Below are positions 25,812 through 33,692 of a DNA stretch of 64,000 nucleotides, piece by piece; within the stretch, counting starts at the first letter, position 1; every line of letters starts with the position of its first letter. Source of the DNA: Truepera sp965215315 (GTDB lineage Bacteria > Deinococcota > Deinococci > Deinococcales > Trueperaceae); the NCBI GenBank assembly GCA_965215315.1, contig CBDCDB010000008.1, forward strand, positions 806,001-870,000, in the 5' to 3' direction. The notes below the pieces were generated by a model. The model worked only from the letters and a program-made list of their open reading frames with translations. It had not been told where the DNA came from and made no database searches. A program made the position numbers and the translations under genes.

Positions 25812-27038
25812 GTGAAAATTCACGAATATCAAGCTAAAGAGCTGTTGGGCGCACGCGGCATCGCTGTTCCTGACGGACACGTCGCAAGAACGGTCGAAGA
25901 GGCGGTCGCCGCCGTACGCCCGCTCGTCGAGGCGAGCAGGAACCCCGTCGTGGTGCTCAAATCGCAGATTCACGCGGGCGGGCGCGGCAAAGGCCGGTTT
26001 AAGGAATACCCCGACGTTGCGGGCGTCAACGTCATCACCGACGGGATTAAGGGCGGCGTCCGGGCTGCCGAAGAGCGGGTACGCGAGCTTGCCAAGCAGA
26101 TGCTCGGTTCGACGTTGGAGACCGTTCAGACCGGCCCCGAGGGGAAACAGGTAGGTCGGTTATACCTTGAGCAAGGCATAGATATTGACCGTGAGCTTTA
26201 CCTTTCAGTCGTTCTAGACCGCGCGACGGGCCGCAACGTGATGATCGCCTCGACCGAGGGCGGCGTCGAGATTGAAGAGGTCGCGGAACACACGCCCGAA
26301 AAAATCTTGCGTGAAGAGATTGATCCACTAACCGGACTCGCCAACTTTCAAGCCTCGCGCCTCGCACACGGTTTGGGACTCTCCGGCGACGCGCTTAAAA
26401 ACGGCTCGAGGTTTATGAAAGCGCTCGCCCAGGCCGCCGAGGATTTAGACGCCGATCTCCTAGAGATCAACCCGCTCGTCGTGACCAAACAGGGCCGAGT
26501 CATGGCTTTAGACGGCAAGATGAGCGTCGATAACAACGCGCTCTTCAGACATAAAAATATCGCCGAGATGAGAGACGCCAATGAAGAGGACGCCGCTGAA
26601 ATCGAAGCGGGCAACTTCGGCCTGTCGTTTATCAAGTTGGACGGCACCATCGGTTGTCTGGTAAACGGCGCAGGCTTGGCGATGGCGACGATGGACATCA
26701 TCAAACACGAGGGCGGCGAACCCGCGAACTTTTTAGACGTAGGCGGCGGCGCGACCACTGAAAACGTCACAGCAGCGTTTAAGATCATCACCAAAGACCC
26801 GAACGTCAAAGGGATTTTTGTCAATATCTTCGGCGGCATTATGAAGTGTGACACGATTGCGAACGGCGTCGTTGAGGCGGTGCATCAAGTCGGGTTAGAA
26901 GTGCCGCTTGTGGTGAGGCTCGAGGGCACCAACGTAGACTTAGGCAAAGAAATCATCCAGAACGCCGGGATTCCGGGCGTGGTGAGCGCCGACAATTTAG
27001 ATGAAGGCGCACGGAAGATCGTGGAGTTAGCGAAATGA
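25812..27038 (+). CDS. sucC: Succinyl-CoA synthetase, beta subunit
   Basis: 408 residues. ATP-grasp domain at the N-terminus (MKIHEYQAKELLGARGI, QIHAGGRGKG, LEINPLVV) and the CoA-ligase domain behind it (VNGAGLAMATMDI, FLDVGGGA, FVNIFGGI). Forms the TCA-cycle enzyme with SucD, making ATP or GTP from succinyl-CoA. GTG start with AGGAGG ahead. The stop overlaps the sucD start by 4 nt. Confidence 0.97.
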   Translation: MKIHEYQAKELLGARGIAVPDGHVARTVEEAVAAVRPLVEASRNPVVVLKSQIHAGGRGKGRFKEYPDVAGVNVITDGIKGGVRAAEERVRELAKQMLGSTLETVQTGPEGKQVGRLYLEQGIDIDRELYLSVVLDRATGRNVMIASTEGGVEIEEVAEHTPEKILREEIDPLTGLANFQASRLAHGLGLSGDALKNGSRFMKALAQAAEDLDADLLEINPLVVTKQGRVMALDGKMSVDNNALFRHKNIAEMRDANEEDAAEIEAGNFGLSFIKLDGTIGCLVNGAGLAMATMDIIKHEGGEPANFLDVGGGATTENVTAAFKIITKDPNVKGIFVNIFGGIMKCDTIANGVVEAVHQVGLEVPLVVRLEGTNVDLGKEIIQNAGIPGVVSADNLDEGARKIVELAK

Positions 27039-27973
27039 GCATCTTAGTCAACACGGACACCAAACTTATTGTTCAGGGCATCGGCAACTTCGGACGGTTT
27101 CACGCCGACCGCTCGGTCGCTTACGGCACCAACGTCATCGGAGCCGTTCACCCGAGCCGCGCTGGACAGACCGAAGTCTTTGAAGGCGAAACCGACCACT
27201 CGGGCGTTCCAGATCGTCCCGACACTTACCACGTCGAAGTGCCAATCTTTTTTACGGTGCAGGAAGCTGTAGAGCAAACCGGCGCAAACGCGACCGTCAT
27301 TTTTGTCCCCGGTGCTTTTGCAGGTGACGCGATTATGGAAGCCGCAGATTCCGGCATTCCGCTTATCGTCTGCATCACCGAGTTCATCCCTATCATGGAC
27401 ATGGTGCGCGTGAAACGCTACCTCGAGGGCAAACCCACGCGCCTGGTCGGGCCGAACTGCCCCGGCGTCATCACCCCGCACGAGTGCCGTATCGGGATTA
27501 TGCCGGGATACATTCACCAAGCGGGTAAAATCGGCGTCGTCTCACGCTCGGGCACCTTGACCTACGAAGCAGTGCATCAGCTGACCCAAAACGGTCTCGG
27601 GCAGACAACCGCTGTCGGTATCGGCGGCGACCCCGTAAACGGGACGAACTTCGTAGACGTTTTAGAGATGTTTAACGACGACCCCGAAACCGAAGGTGTC
27701 GTGATGATCGGCGAAATTGGCGGAACTGCCGAAGAGGAAGCCGCCGCCTGGATTAAGGAGAACATGACCAAACCCGTCGCGGGCTTTATCGCCGGGACGA
27801 CGGCCCCACCGGGCAAACGTATGGGGCACGCCGGGGCGATTATCTCGGGCGGGAAAGGGACAGCTGCCGACAAGATGGCGGCCCTTAAAGACGCCGGGGT
27901 GGTGGTTGCGCCGACGCCGACAGATATGGGGGCGGCGATGATGGAAGCGATGGAGAAAAACGAGTTGGTTTAG
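27035..27973 (+). CDS. sucD: Succinyl-CoA synthetase, alpha subunit
   Basis: 312 residues. CoA-binding Rossmann domain (VQGIGNFGRFHADR) and the active-site His that is phosphorylated, in KRMGHAGAIISGGKGTA near residue 256. Also LVGPNCPGVI, SRSGTLTYEAVHQL and GGDPVNGTNFVD. The N-terminal motif is usually GxxGxxGxFH; here it reads GIGNFGRFH, a mild variant. The start overlaps sucC. A 7-bp hairpin without a T run follows the stop. Confidence 0.97.
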   Translation: MSILVNTDTKLIVQGIGNFGRFHADRSVAYGTNVIGAVHPSRAGQTEVFEGETDHSGVPDRPDTYHVEVPIFFTVQEAVEQTGANATVIFVPGAFAGDAIMEAADSGIPLIVCITEFIPIMDMVRVKRYLEGKPTRLVGPNCPGVITPHECRIGIMPGYIHQAGKIGVVSRSGTLTYEAVHQLTQNGLGQTTAVGIGGDPVNGTNFVDVLEMFNDDPETEGVVMIGEIGGTAEEEAAAWIKENMTKPVAGFIAGTTAPPGKRMGHAGAIISGGKGTAADKMAALKDAGVVVAPTPTDMGAAMMEAMEKNELV

Positions 27974-27991
27974 AGCTGAAGGTTTATAACG

Positions 27992-28020
27992 GCACGACGC
28001 TCTGTAAATAGGTGTCGTGC
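27992..28020 (+). terminator. Hairpin after sucD (weak terminator candidate)
   Basis: GCACGAC (27992-27998) pairs with GTCGTGC (28014-28020); loop 15 nt; no T run after it, so rho-independent action is doubtful. Confidence 0.3.
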
Positions 28021-28685
28021 TGTCTGGCTACAATTCAAATACAGCTGACTAAGAAGAAAGCGTATGCCTTTGGAAAACATAGTTGACCACTATAGGATCT
28101 ATTCTCCTTTAACAGCTCCAGACGCAGCTCCTTCAGTAGAAAACGTCATTATTGACTGTCCACCACCTTATATGTGGGTCGGCCTATCAACACAGCAGAT
28201 TGGTGAATGGCGTGCAAATTTTAGAAGCAAGTATATTCGCTGGGCTATTACTATAAATGGGTTGCATAAAGCTGCGGAAATCTATTCGCAAATTGATGAC
28301 CAGAATAAAAGGTTTAGAGTTCTTTCTAAGCGTCCGACTCAGCACAAAGGTTCGGCAGCGCAAGTAATGCTTGCAGAATGGTCTATGCCTCATGCGGCGG
28401 AAGTTCATCTTAGTAATTTGCCTTTAATAAACGCCTACGGTGTAATTGATTTATATAGCTGCTTGGAAGACTGCATCTTTAGCTTTTACGAAATATACCT
28501 CGATGAAAATCCAGAAAGCCTGCTTAAAGGACAAGAATACCGTGAGTTGCGAACACTTCGGCGAAGTGCTGACAAGTCAACCGAAGGCAAACACGCATGG
28601 TTATCTGCTTGGCAATCGCGTAAAATAAGCTGGCGAAGAAAACGTCTTTACGATGGCCTTCACGAAGTATTCAAGGCATATATTA

Positions 28686-29871
28686 CACTGTCAGCGAGGT
28701 ACTGACACCTTCACCTCTGTATAGGCACGTTTGAAGGTGTGTCTAGCCGCTTCTTTGGAGAATTGCCAGTTGAGCTTAACTTGGGCTTGATTGCGCTCTG
28801 TTTGCCAAGCGTTAAGTTCAGTTTCAAGGCGGTCACGTTGAGCAATGCGCCGGTCTAGGCACTGTTTGCTTAAAGCGGAGAATTCAAGTTCAGCCATGTT
28901 AAGCCAAGAAGCGTGCTTAGGGGTATGAATCATCTCAAACTGCTGGGCAAGTTCGAAGGCAGCTTGCGGTGCTAGAGCAGCATAAAACGAGCCTGGGTTA
29001 TGGGTGTTGAGATTATCCTGCACCAGCCTGATTTTCTGCGCTTGAGGGAACTGTTGCGTTAAGTACTGCATAAAGTCGGTGTATTCCTGCCGTCGGCGGT
29101 GGTCATAGAGCCTAGTCCAACGCCTGCCGGTAAGCGGCTCGACCGCTAAGAGCACTGAACAACTTGCCGTGACTTTATAATGGTAGTCCTCGCGTTTGAC
29201 CTGGCCTGCTTTCATCGCTACAGGTTGTAAGGTCTGTTCAATCAGATAACAAGGTCGTTCATCAAAACAAAGTACCGGATAGTCGGGGTCATAAGGCTGA
29301 GCGTAAGTATCAAGCACCCGCTCCATTTGCCAAATGAACGCAGAGGTGAGCTTGCCCAAACACCAACACCGCTTTAGGTGGGGTTTGAGCTCGTTTTTTT
29401 CAGTATCTCGCTGACCCCCTCATGCGAAACAGTCTCAACCAAGCCCAGCTCGACAGCTTTATCCGCTAACAGTCTCAGTGTCCATCTGCTTCTGCCTTCA
29501 GGAGCCTCACTACATGCTAAAGCGGTAATCTTCGCTCGCTGTTCACCACTAAAGCGACTTGGGCGTCCTGGTTTGGGCTTGTCCGCTACTACCTCTTGGA
29601 CGTTACTCTGGCTTTCGCAAAAACGTTTGCGGATCCTCTTGAGCGTTGCCAAACTGATATCTGCTTGCTTGAGAATCTCGGCGTCACTTACCCCGGCATC
29701 CGCCAGTAACAGTGCCCTAGCCCGTTTGTACACCCTCACCCGGCACGCTCCCGCTTTTGTTAGCCGTTCGAGCTCTTGCCTTTGTATTTTACTCAGCTTG
29801 ATTCCATAGCGCTTTTTCATTCGCTTACTTTAGACACTGTGTTGCTATGGGTCAACTCTTCGCTGACAATG
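28686..29871 (-). mobile_element. IS630-family insertion sequence, copy 2 (inverted)
   Basis: 1186 bp, same ends as copy 1 (CACTGTCAGCGAGG at 28686, CTTCGCTGACAATG to 29871), flanked by TA at 28684-28685 and 29872-29873. Inserted into the HEPN-like gene. Confidence 0.96.
28691..29820 (-). CDS. IS630-family transposase, copy 2, two frames
   Basis: The two frame products are identical in protein sequence to those of copy 1 (222 and 148 residues), and the junction carries the same run of seven A. One base difference was noticed near the 3' end (TAC in copy 1, TAT in copy 2, both Tyr). The TTGACC and TAAAGT promoter (TAAAGT at 29827-29832) and the leaderless ATG at 29820 are also preserved. The reading as one 376-residue protein depends on -1 slippage, as in copy 1. 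Confidence 0.92.
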
Positions 29872-30284
29872 TAATATACTTCAAACAGAAATATCTGCAC
29901 CAACAACATATGAAACCACTACAAATGATTGGGCGCGCGGTATCCAAGGCATAAGCCTATTACGTAACGCTCTTATACATGGTCACAAATTTGTTCCTAC
30001 TGATTTGGCTCAATTTAGCCTTGAGGAGTACAACGCTGGACTTGTCTTTACAGAAGGAGCTGAATTACAACTGACGCTGTACCATTTGCAAGCAGTTGAG
30101 TCTTTCTGTAATTCGCTGCTAACTGGTCTCAATTTGAGCTTGATTGAAAAGGCTCGTCCCGAACTTTTCTAAAAATGAGCGGTTATTAATTTCACATTTA
30201 GCTCGAGCCACTCTGCATACTCTCAAAAGGCTTTGTGTTCCCGGCCTCAGCAGACCAATCCATAGCTCAGTTTTCATCTTAATA

Positions 30285-30290
30285 TAAACT
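30285..30290 (+). promoter_or_regulatory. -10 box (TAAACT) of the TY-Chap-like gene
   Basis: TANNNT box 5 nt before ATG 30296; no Shine–Dalgarno. Confidence 0.5.
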
Positions 30291-30295
30291 GAGCT

Positions 30296-30865
30296 ATGAA
30301 AATTGTCTCCGTGTCTGCTCATTTCGATGGTGAATATATCCGTTTAGACGATCCGCTGTTACTTGAACCCAGCACTAAACTTATCGTTACGGTTTTACCT
30401 AGTGAAAACACCGGGCACGAAGATTGGGAGAGGTTAGCACGAGAGGGTCGCCAAGTTTCAGAAGAATGGCTTATACGTAACGAAAAGATTCTACTTACGG
30501 CTCTGGATAGCCTCCTACATGAAGGGGATGAAGAGGGATTTATGATAGCAAGTATAGATCCATATTATGTTCAGTTCGCTCCTAGAGCAAACACGAAATC
30601 CCTTTACGTGGAAGCTATTTCTAACGCAAACTTGCCTGATCATCTACACTTGTCCAAAGAAGCTGTTAAGCTCCTCAAGATTATGGGATTCGAGGAACCG
30701 GTAGATAACAACAGTGGCTACAGTAATTACCACTGTACATACCAGATAGGAACCGCTAAGAACGAGTCTATGGCAATTGCAAGGAAAGCTGTTGAAGTGT
30801 TGGCTAGTGTATATCGTGTTAGCGAACAGTCAGACCTAGAGATTCAACTTGAGTTATACGGGTAA
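30296..30865 (+). CDS. Antitoxin-like N-terminus with TY-Chap-type C-terminal domain
   Basis: 189 residues. Residues 1-35 (AHFDGEYIRLDDPLLLEP..LIVTVLP) look like the beta-rich AF2212/DUF104-type element at the start of many small antitoxins. Residues about 85-185 resemble a TY-Chap domain, the chaperone fold shared with type III secretion chaperones and YbjN: YYVQFAPRANTKSLYVEAISN, LPDHLHLS and LLKIMGFEEP. TY-Chap domains often accompany conflict systems. The combination and function are inferred from pattern only. The next gene, DUF433, begins 25 bp after the stop. Confidence 0.55.
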   Translation: MKIVSVSAHFDGEYIRLDDPLLLEPSTKLIVTVLPSENTGHEDWERLAREGRQVSEEWLIRNEKILLTALDSLLHEGDEEGFMIASIDPYYVQFAPRANTKSLYVEAISNANLPDHLHLSKEAVKLLKIMGFEEPVDNNSGYSNYHCTYQIGTAKNESMAIARKAVEVLASVYRVSEQSDLEIQLELYG

Positions 30866-30890
30866 CACTCTATTTAAGGTTGGTGACGCT

Positions 30891-31148
30891 ATGTTGGACT
30901 GGTCAAGCTGCTCGGCAGTGGAACGTGACGCTCAAAAAGTCAGCGGGGCTTGGGTATTTAAGGGCTCGAGGGTTCCGGTCAGGGCACTTTTTGAAAACCT
31001 GGAAGACGGGGCGACGGTGGACGCGTTTCTCGAGTGGTTTCCCGGAATTACTAAAACGCAGGTTCAGGGGGTACTCGAGACCAGCGGATACTTTTCCGGC
31101 GCTTCTAAAATAGACAAGCTCAAGTCTACGTCTAGCTCGGGCCAGTAG
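30891..31148 (+). CDS. DUF433 protein (antitoxin-type)
   Basis: 85 residues. The core VSGAWVFKGSRVPVRALFENLEDGATVDAFLEWFPGI is the DUF433 pattern (a helix-turn-helix-like domain, often the antitoxin of a PIN-like DUF5615 toxin). No DUF5615 gene follows, so it is orphaned; the DUF433-DUF5615 pair at 32.1-32.7 kb is complete. ATG 30891 is used rather than the longer TTG at 30849, which would overlap the preceding gene. Convergent with the DUF2442 gene; the 3' ends overlap. Confidence 0.8.
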   Translation: MLDWSSCSAVERDAQKVSGAWVFKGSRVPVRALFENLEDGATVDAFLEWFPGITKTQVQGVLETSGYFSGASKIDKLKSTSSSGQ

Positions 31149-31324
31149 AGATGGTTGAGGGACTCGAGCCTTACATCCAAGATATCTTTAACTTTTGCGT
31201 CCTTAAACCAAGGATAAAGTTCGTAAGATAAAAAGAATTCGCGGTCAGTCCAGTAAAGCCAGAATCCGTGCTGGCTAATGTTCGTGACTTCCAAAGTGGG
31301 TTGTCCAAGCGTTGCGGATGGCAT
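31064..31324 (-). CDS. DUF2442 protein
   Basis: 86 residues. Core TNISQHGFWLYWTDREFFLSYELYPWFKDAKVKDI matches DUF2442. It follows the DUF4160 gene and starts inside its 3' end (ATG 31324, with GAGGAG 7 nt ahead). DUF4160 and DUF2442 genes often occur as neighbours in bacterial genomes and are thought of as toxin-antitoxin-like, though I know of no proven activity. Confidence 0.82.
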   Translation of the reverse strand: MPSATLGQPTLEVTNISQHGFWLYWTDREFFLSYELYPWFKDAKVKDILDVRLESLNHLYWPELDVDLSLSILEAPEKYPLVSSTP

Positions 31325-31523
31325 CTTCATTCTCCTCGACTAAAGCCTGTAATTCCCTGAGTTGCTTTTTGCTGAGCCCGGTATAGGTTGCCAAAGCGAC
31401 CGTCGGCTCTATCCAGAACTTTGCTTCACCGTCTGCGCTATGAATATGGACGTGCATTCTCGTTTCTTCGCGCGAGAAAAAGAAAAATCGGTAAGGGCCG
31501 ACACGTAAGACGGTAGAACTCAC
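31275..31523 (-). CDS. DUF4160 protein
   Basis: 82 residues. Contains PYRFFFFSREETRMHVHIHSADGEAKFWIEP, the DUF4160 core with its HVH pattern. First gene of the pair with DUF2442, overlapping it. GTG start; TAAACT lies 6 nt ahead on the minus strand, so it is probably leaderless. Confidence 0.85.
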   Translation of the reverse strand: MSSTVLRVGPYRFFFFSREETRMHVHIHSADGEAKFWIEPTVALATYTGLSKKQLRELQALVEENEDAIRNAWTTHFGSHEH

Positions 31524-31529
31524 GAGCTT

Positions 31530-31535
31530 AGTTTA
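31530..31535 (-). promoter_or_regulatory. -10 box (TAAACT) of the DUF4160 gene
   Basis: Minus-strand TANNNT box 6 nt before the GTG at 31523. It touches the left end of the inverted-repeat element at 31534-31729. Confidence 0.55.
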
Positions 31536-31729
31536 ACCTGAGTTCGGGGTTATTTTTACGTCGGGCAGGCAAATCCTGTACTTTCGGTGACTGACAACCG
31601 TCTCAAGGGTTGCGTTTTCGCTGTTTAAGCCTACGTGAGCGGTTTAGCCTTAGGCACGCCATACGCTTGTAAAAGCAAACCTGGCAGAGAAAGAAAACCT
31701 ATTCCGGGGGAAACCTCGAACTCAGGTTA
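31534..31729. repeat. Small inverted-repeat element, MITE-like
   Basis: TAACCTGAGTTCGGGGTT (from 31534) and its reverse complement AACCTCGAACTCAGGTTA (31712-31729) match in 17 of 18 positions and are 160 bp apart. GTT occurs just outside both ends (31531-31533, 31730-31732), a possible short target duplication. No gene lies inside. Confidence 0.55.
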
Positions 31730-31780
31730 GTTTACTGTACTGGAACTGCGGTGTTACCTTTAGTTGGGAGTTAACCTCAA

Positions 31781-31999
31781 GTGACTGAACCTGTGCGGTA
31801 TGAACTCATCATCTACTGGAGCGAAGAGGAAAGCGCGTTTATCGCTGAAGTTCCGGAGTTACCGGGTTGTGCGGCAGACGGAGCAACTTATACCGAAGCT
31901 GTAGGGAACGCCGAAATCGTGATTCGTGAGTGGCTCGAGACCGCTGAGGAACTCGGGCGCGATATTCCAAAACCCAAAGGGCGGCTTGTTTACGCCTAA
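31781..31999 (+). CDS. HicB-family protein
   Basis: 72 residues. The pattern YELIIYWSEEESAFIAEVPELPGCAADG is the HicB-type partial RNase H fold, with EWLETAEELGRDIP behind it. HicB antitoxins pair with HicA mRNA interferases; no HicA frame is adjacent, so this is a solitary HicB. GTG start with GGGAG 10 nt ahead. Confidence 0.85.
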   Translation: MTEPVRYELIIYWSEEESAFIAEVPELPGCAADGATYTEAVGNAEIVIREWLETAEELGRDIPKPKGRLVYA

Positions 32000-32099
32000 T
32001 CTTGAAAGTGATAAGCACGTTCGTTTCCCGACATTTCCAAAGCTCAGGTTCAAGCAGGGCTCGAGCCCCTCTCAACTTGACCTTTGCAAACACCAAGCC

Positions 32100-32105
32100 T
32101 AAGCT
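32100..32105 (+). promoter_or_regulatory. -10 box (TAAGCT) of the DUF433-DUF5615 pair
   Basis: TANNNT box 6 nt before ATG 32112; no Shine–Dalgarno. Confidence 0.55.
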
Positions 32106-32111
32106 TGTCGC

Positions 32112-32342
32112 ATGAACTACCGGGACTACATCACGATTGACCCCAACAAACGCGGCGGCAAACCCTGCGTTCGAGGTTTGCGAATGACTGTTTACGAGGT
32201 GCTTGATTATCTGGCCTCTGACATGACCGAAGAAGAAATACTAGAGGATTTTCCCGACTTGACACGCGAAGATTTCAAAGCGTGTATCGCCTTTGCAGCT
32301 GAGCGTGAGCGGCGGCTGTCGGTGTTTCCGCCCGCAGTATAG
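32112..32342 (+). CDS. DUF433 antitoxin
   Basis: 76 residues. Typical sequence YITIDPNKRGGKPCVRGLRMTVYEVLDYLASDMTEEEILEDFPDLT. Partner of the DUF5615 gene 17 nt downstream. Presumed to bind the toxin and the operon promoter. Probably leaderless (TAAGCT box 6 nt ahead). Confidence 0.9.
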   Translation: MNYRDYITIDPNKRGGKPCVRGLRMTVYEVLDYLASDMTEEEILEDFPDLTREDFKACIAFAAERERRLSVFPPAV

Positions 32343-32358
32343 CGCACAAAAAGATAAG

Positions 32359-32721
32359 GTGAAACTGCTTTTCGACCAAAACCTTTCGCACCGGCTTTCA
32401 CGCTCTCTGCAAGACCTGTTTCCTGATTCTCTACATGTGCGAGACGTAGAACTACAAGAAGCGGAAAATTCTACGGTTTGGGAGTACGCGGGGCAGAGAG
32501 GCTTTGTCATCGTCTCTAAAGACGCTGACTTTCACCAACGAAGTTTTGTTTTCGGTGCCCCACCCAAGGTCATCTGGGGACGGTTGGGAAACTGCTCGTC
32601 TGCAGATATTGAACGGTCATTACGAAGCCGCGCTGACATTATCGAGATTTTTGGTGCAGACACGGAGCTTGCCTTTCTCAGCTTGCCTTTCTCAGCTTGT
32701 CGTAGCAGTGACCTTCGCTGA
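32359..32721 (+). CDS. DUF5615 PIN-like toxin with altered C-terminus
   Basis: 120 residues. KLLFDQNLSHRLSRSLQDLFP with the first acidic residue, then SLHVRDVEL, FVIVSKDADFHQRS and APPKVIWGRLGN: the DUF5615 (Mut7-C/PIN-like) fold, a presumed ribonuclease toxin of the DUF433 pair. GTG 32359 is used; an upstream in-frame start would run into the DUF433 gene. A 14-bp unit AGCTTGCCTTTCTC is duplicated at 32666-32693. With one copy the frame would end ELAFLSLS-stop; the duplication shifts it and adds an unrelated tail. Confidence 0.85.
   Translation: MKLLFDQNLSHRLSRSLQDLFPDSLHVRDVELQEAENSTVWEYAGQRGFVIVSKDADFHQRSFVFGAPPKVIWGRLGNCSSADIERSLRSRADIIEIFGADTELAFLSLPFSACRSSDLR
32666..32693 (+). repeat. 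14-bp tandem duplication in the DUF5615 gene
   Basis: AGCTTGCCTTTCTC occurs twice in a row, followed by AGCTTG. It changes the reading frame of the last codons. Confidence 0.9.
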
Positions 32722-32732
32722 AACTCGAGCCT

Positions 32733-32738
32733 TAAACT
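32733..32738 (+). promoter_or_regulatory. -10 box (TAAACT) of leaderless gluQ
   Basis: TANNNT box 6 nt before ATG 32745; no Shine–Dalgarno. Confidence 0.6.
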
Positions 32739-32744
32739 ACCCTG

Positions 32745-33692
32745 ATGCGCGGACGTTACGCTCCCTCCCCCACCGGACACCTCCACCTCGGCAACGCCCG
32801 CACCGCACTCTTGGCCTATTGGCAGGTCAGGAGCCAAAATGGGCAATTCGTACTGAGAACTGAAGATATTGACTCACAACGGAGCCGCCCGGAATTTGTA
32901 CAGGCTAACTTAAACGAGTTGCGCTGGTTAGGGCTCAACTGGGACGAAGGGCCGGATGTCGGCGGGCTTCAGGCACCGTACCGACAGAGCGAGCGGTTTG
33001 GGCTTTACGAAAGGGCGCTCGAGACCCTCCAAACCTCCGGACACCTTTTTGCGTGCTATTTATCCCGTAAAGATTTACAAAACGTGGCGAGTGCGCCGCA
33101 CGGTTCAGGTTCTGTCTACAGTAGGCCACAAAGAGATTTGAATGAGCGGGTCAGCGTACAGAAAAAAGAGGGCAAGACGCCCAGCTTGCGTTTTCTGGTC
33201 GAGCCGCAAATGCTGACCTTCCGTGATGAAGTTTTAGGCGGCGTTACCCTGAACCCGCCTGAAAACACCGGCGATTTCGTGGTACGCCGCGCCGACGGCG
33301 AGTGGGCGTATCAACTCGCCGTCGTGGTAGACGACATCACCATGAATATTACCCATGTTTTACGTGGCGACGACCTGTTGCCGAGCACCGGGGCGCAGCT
33401 TTTGCTTTATGAGGCGTTGGGAGCTGAGCCGCCTGTGTTTGCGCATGTCCCGCTCCTTTTGGGTGCAGACGGCTCGAGGCTCGCCAAACGTAAAGGTTCG
33501 CTGACGCTGAGCGCACTTGAAGCGGTGGGCGTAAAACCGGAGCGGGTGGTAGGACTTCTAGCTTTTACGGCAGGACTTATAGAATTAGAGGAGGCTCACG
33601 TAGATGATTTCACCGAGGCATTTGACCTCGGCTTAATCCGTAAAGAACCGTTCAGACTGACCGAAAACTTGTTAGCGTGGCTTTATGGCTGA
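32745..33692 (+). CDS. gluQ: Glutamyl-Q tRNA(Asp) synthetase (GluRS-like)
   Basis: 315 residues. Class I synthetase catalytic domain of the glutamyl type: GRYAPSPTGHLHLGNART (HIGH signature) and a KMSKS-type loop in SRLAKRKGSL. The anticodon-binding domain of full GluRS is missing, as in GluQ-RS, which glutamylates queuosine in tRNA(Asp). Only part of the usual zinc-site Cys residues is seen. Start is leaderless. The stop overlaps the next gene, a phosphotransferase. Confidence 0.88.
   Translation: MRGRYAPSPTGHLHLGNARTALLAYWQVRSQNGQFVLRTEDIDSQRSRPEFVQANLNELRWLGLNWDEGPDVGGLQAPYRQSERFGLYERALETLQTSGHLFACYLSRKDLQNVASAPHGSGSVYSRPQRDLNERVSVQKKEGKTPSLRFLVEPQMLTFRDEVLGGVTLNPPENTGDFVVRRADGEWAYQLAVVVDDITMNITHVLRGDDLLPSTGAQLLLYEALGAEPPVFAHVPLLLGADGSRLAKRKGSLTLSALEAVGVKPERVVGLLAFTAGLIELEEAHVDDFTEAFDLGLIRKEPFRLTENLLAWLYG

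Larger units (their letters stand above)
28064..30172 (+). pseudogene. HEPN-like gene split by IS630 copy 2
   Basis: The 5' part runs 28064-28685 and meets the IS. Removing the IS with one TA copy joins 28685 to 29874 in frame, giving one 306-residue protein that ends at 30170-30172. The C-terminal part holds SLLRNALIHGHKF, an RNxxxH motif as in HEPN ribonuclease-type domains, and most of the protein looks helical. The precursor was therefore an intact gene of unknown role, perhaps a HEPN toxin, abortive-infection or ApeA-like protein. The present 5' frame codes 213 residues, with the IS adding the final few. AAGAAGAAAG lies ahead of the ATG. Base use is A/T-rich, unlike the flanking core genes. 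Confidence 0.88.

Noticed and set aside
12982..29873. Composite transposon bounded by the two IS630 copies
   Set aside because: IS630 elements are not known to move large segments as a unit. The segment between holds core genes (sucCD, lgt), and TA flanks are uninformative.
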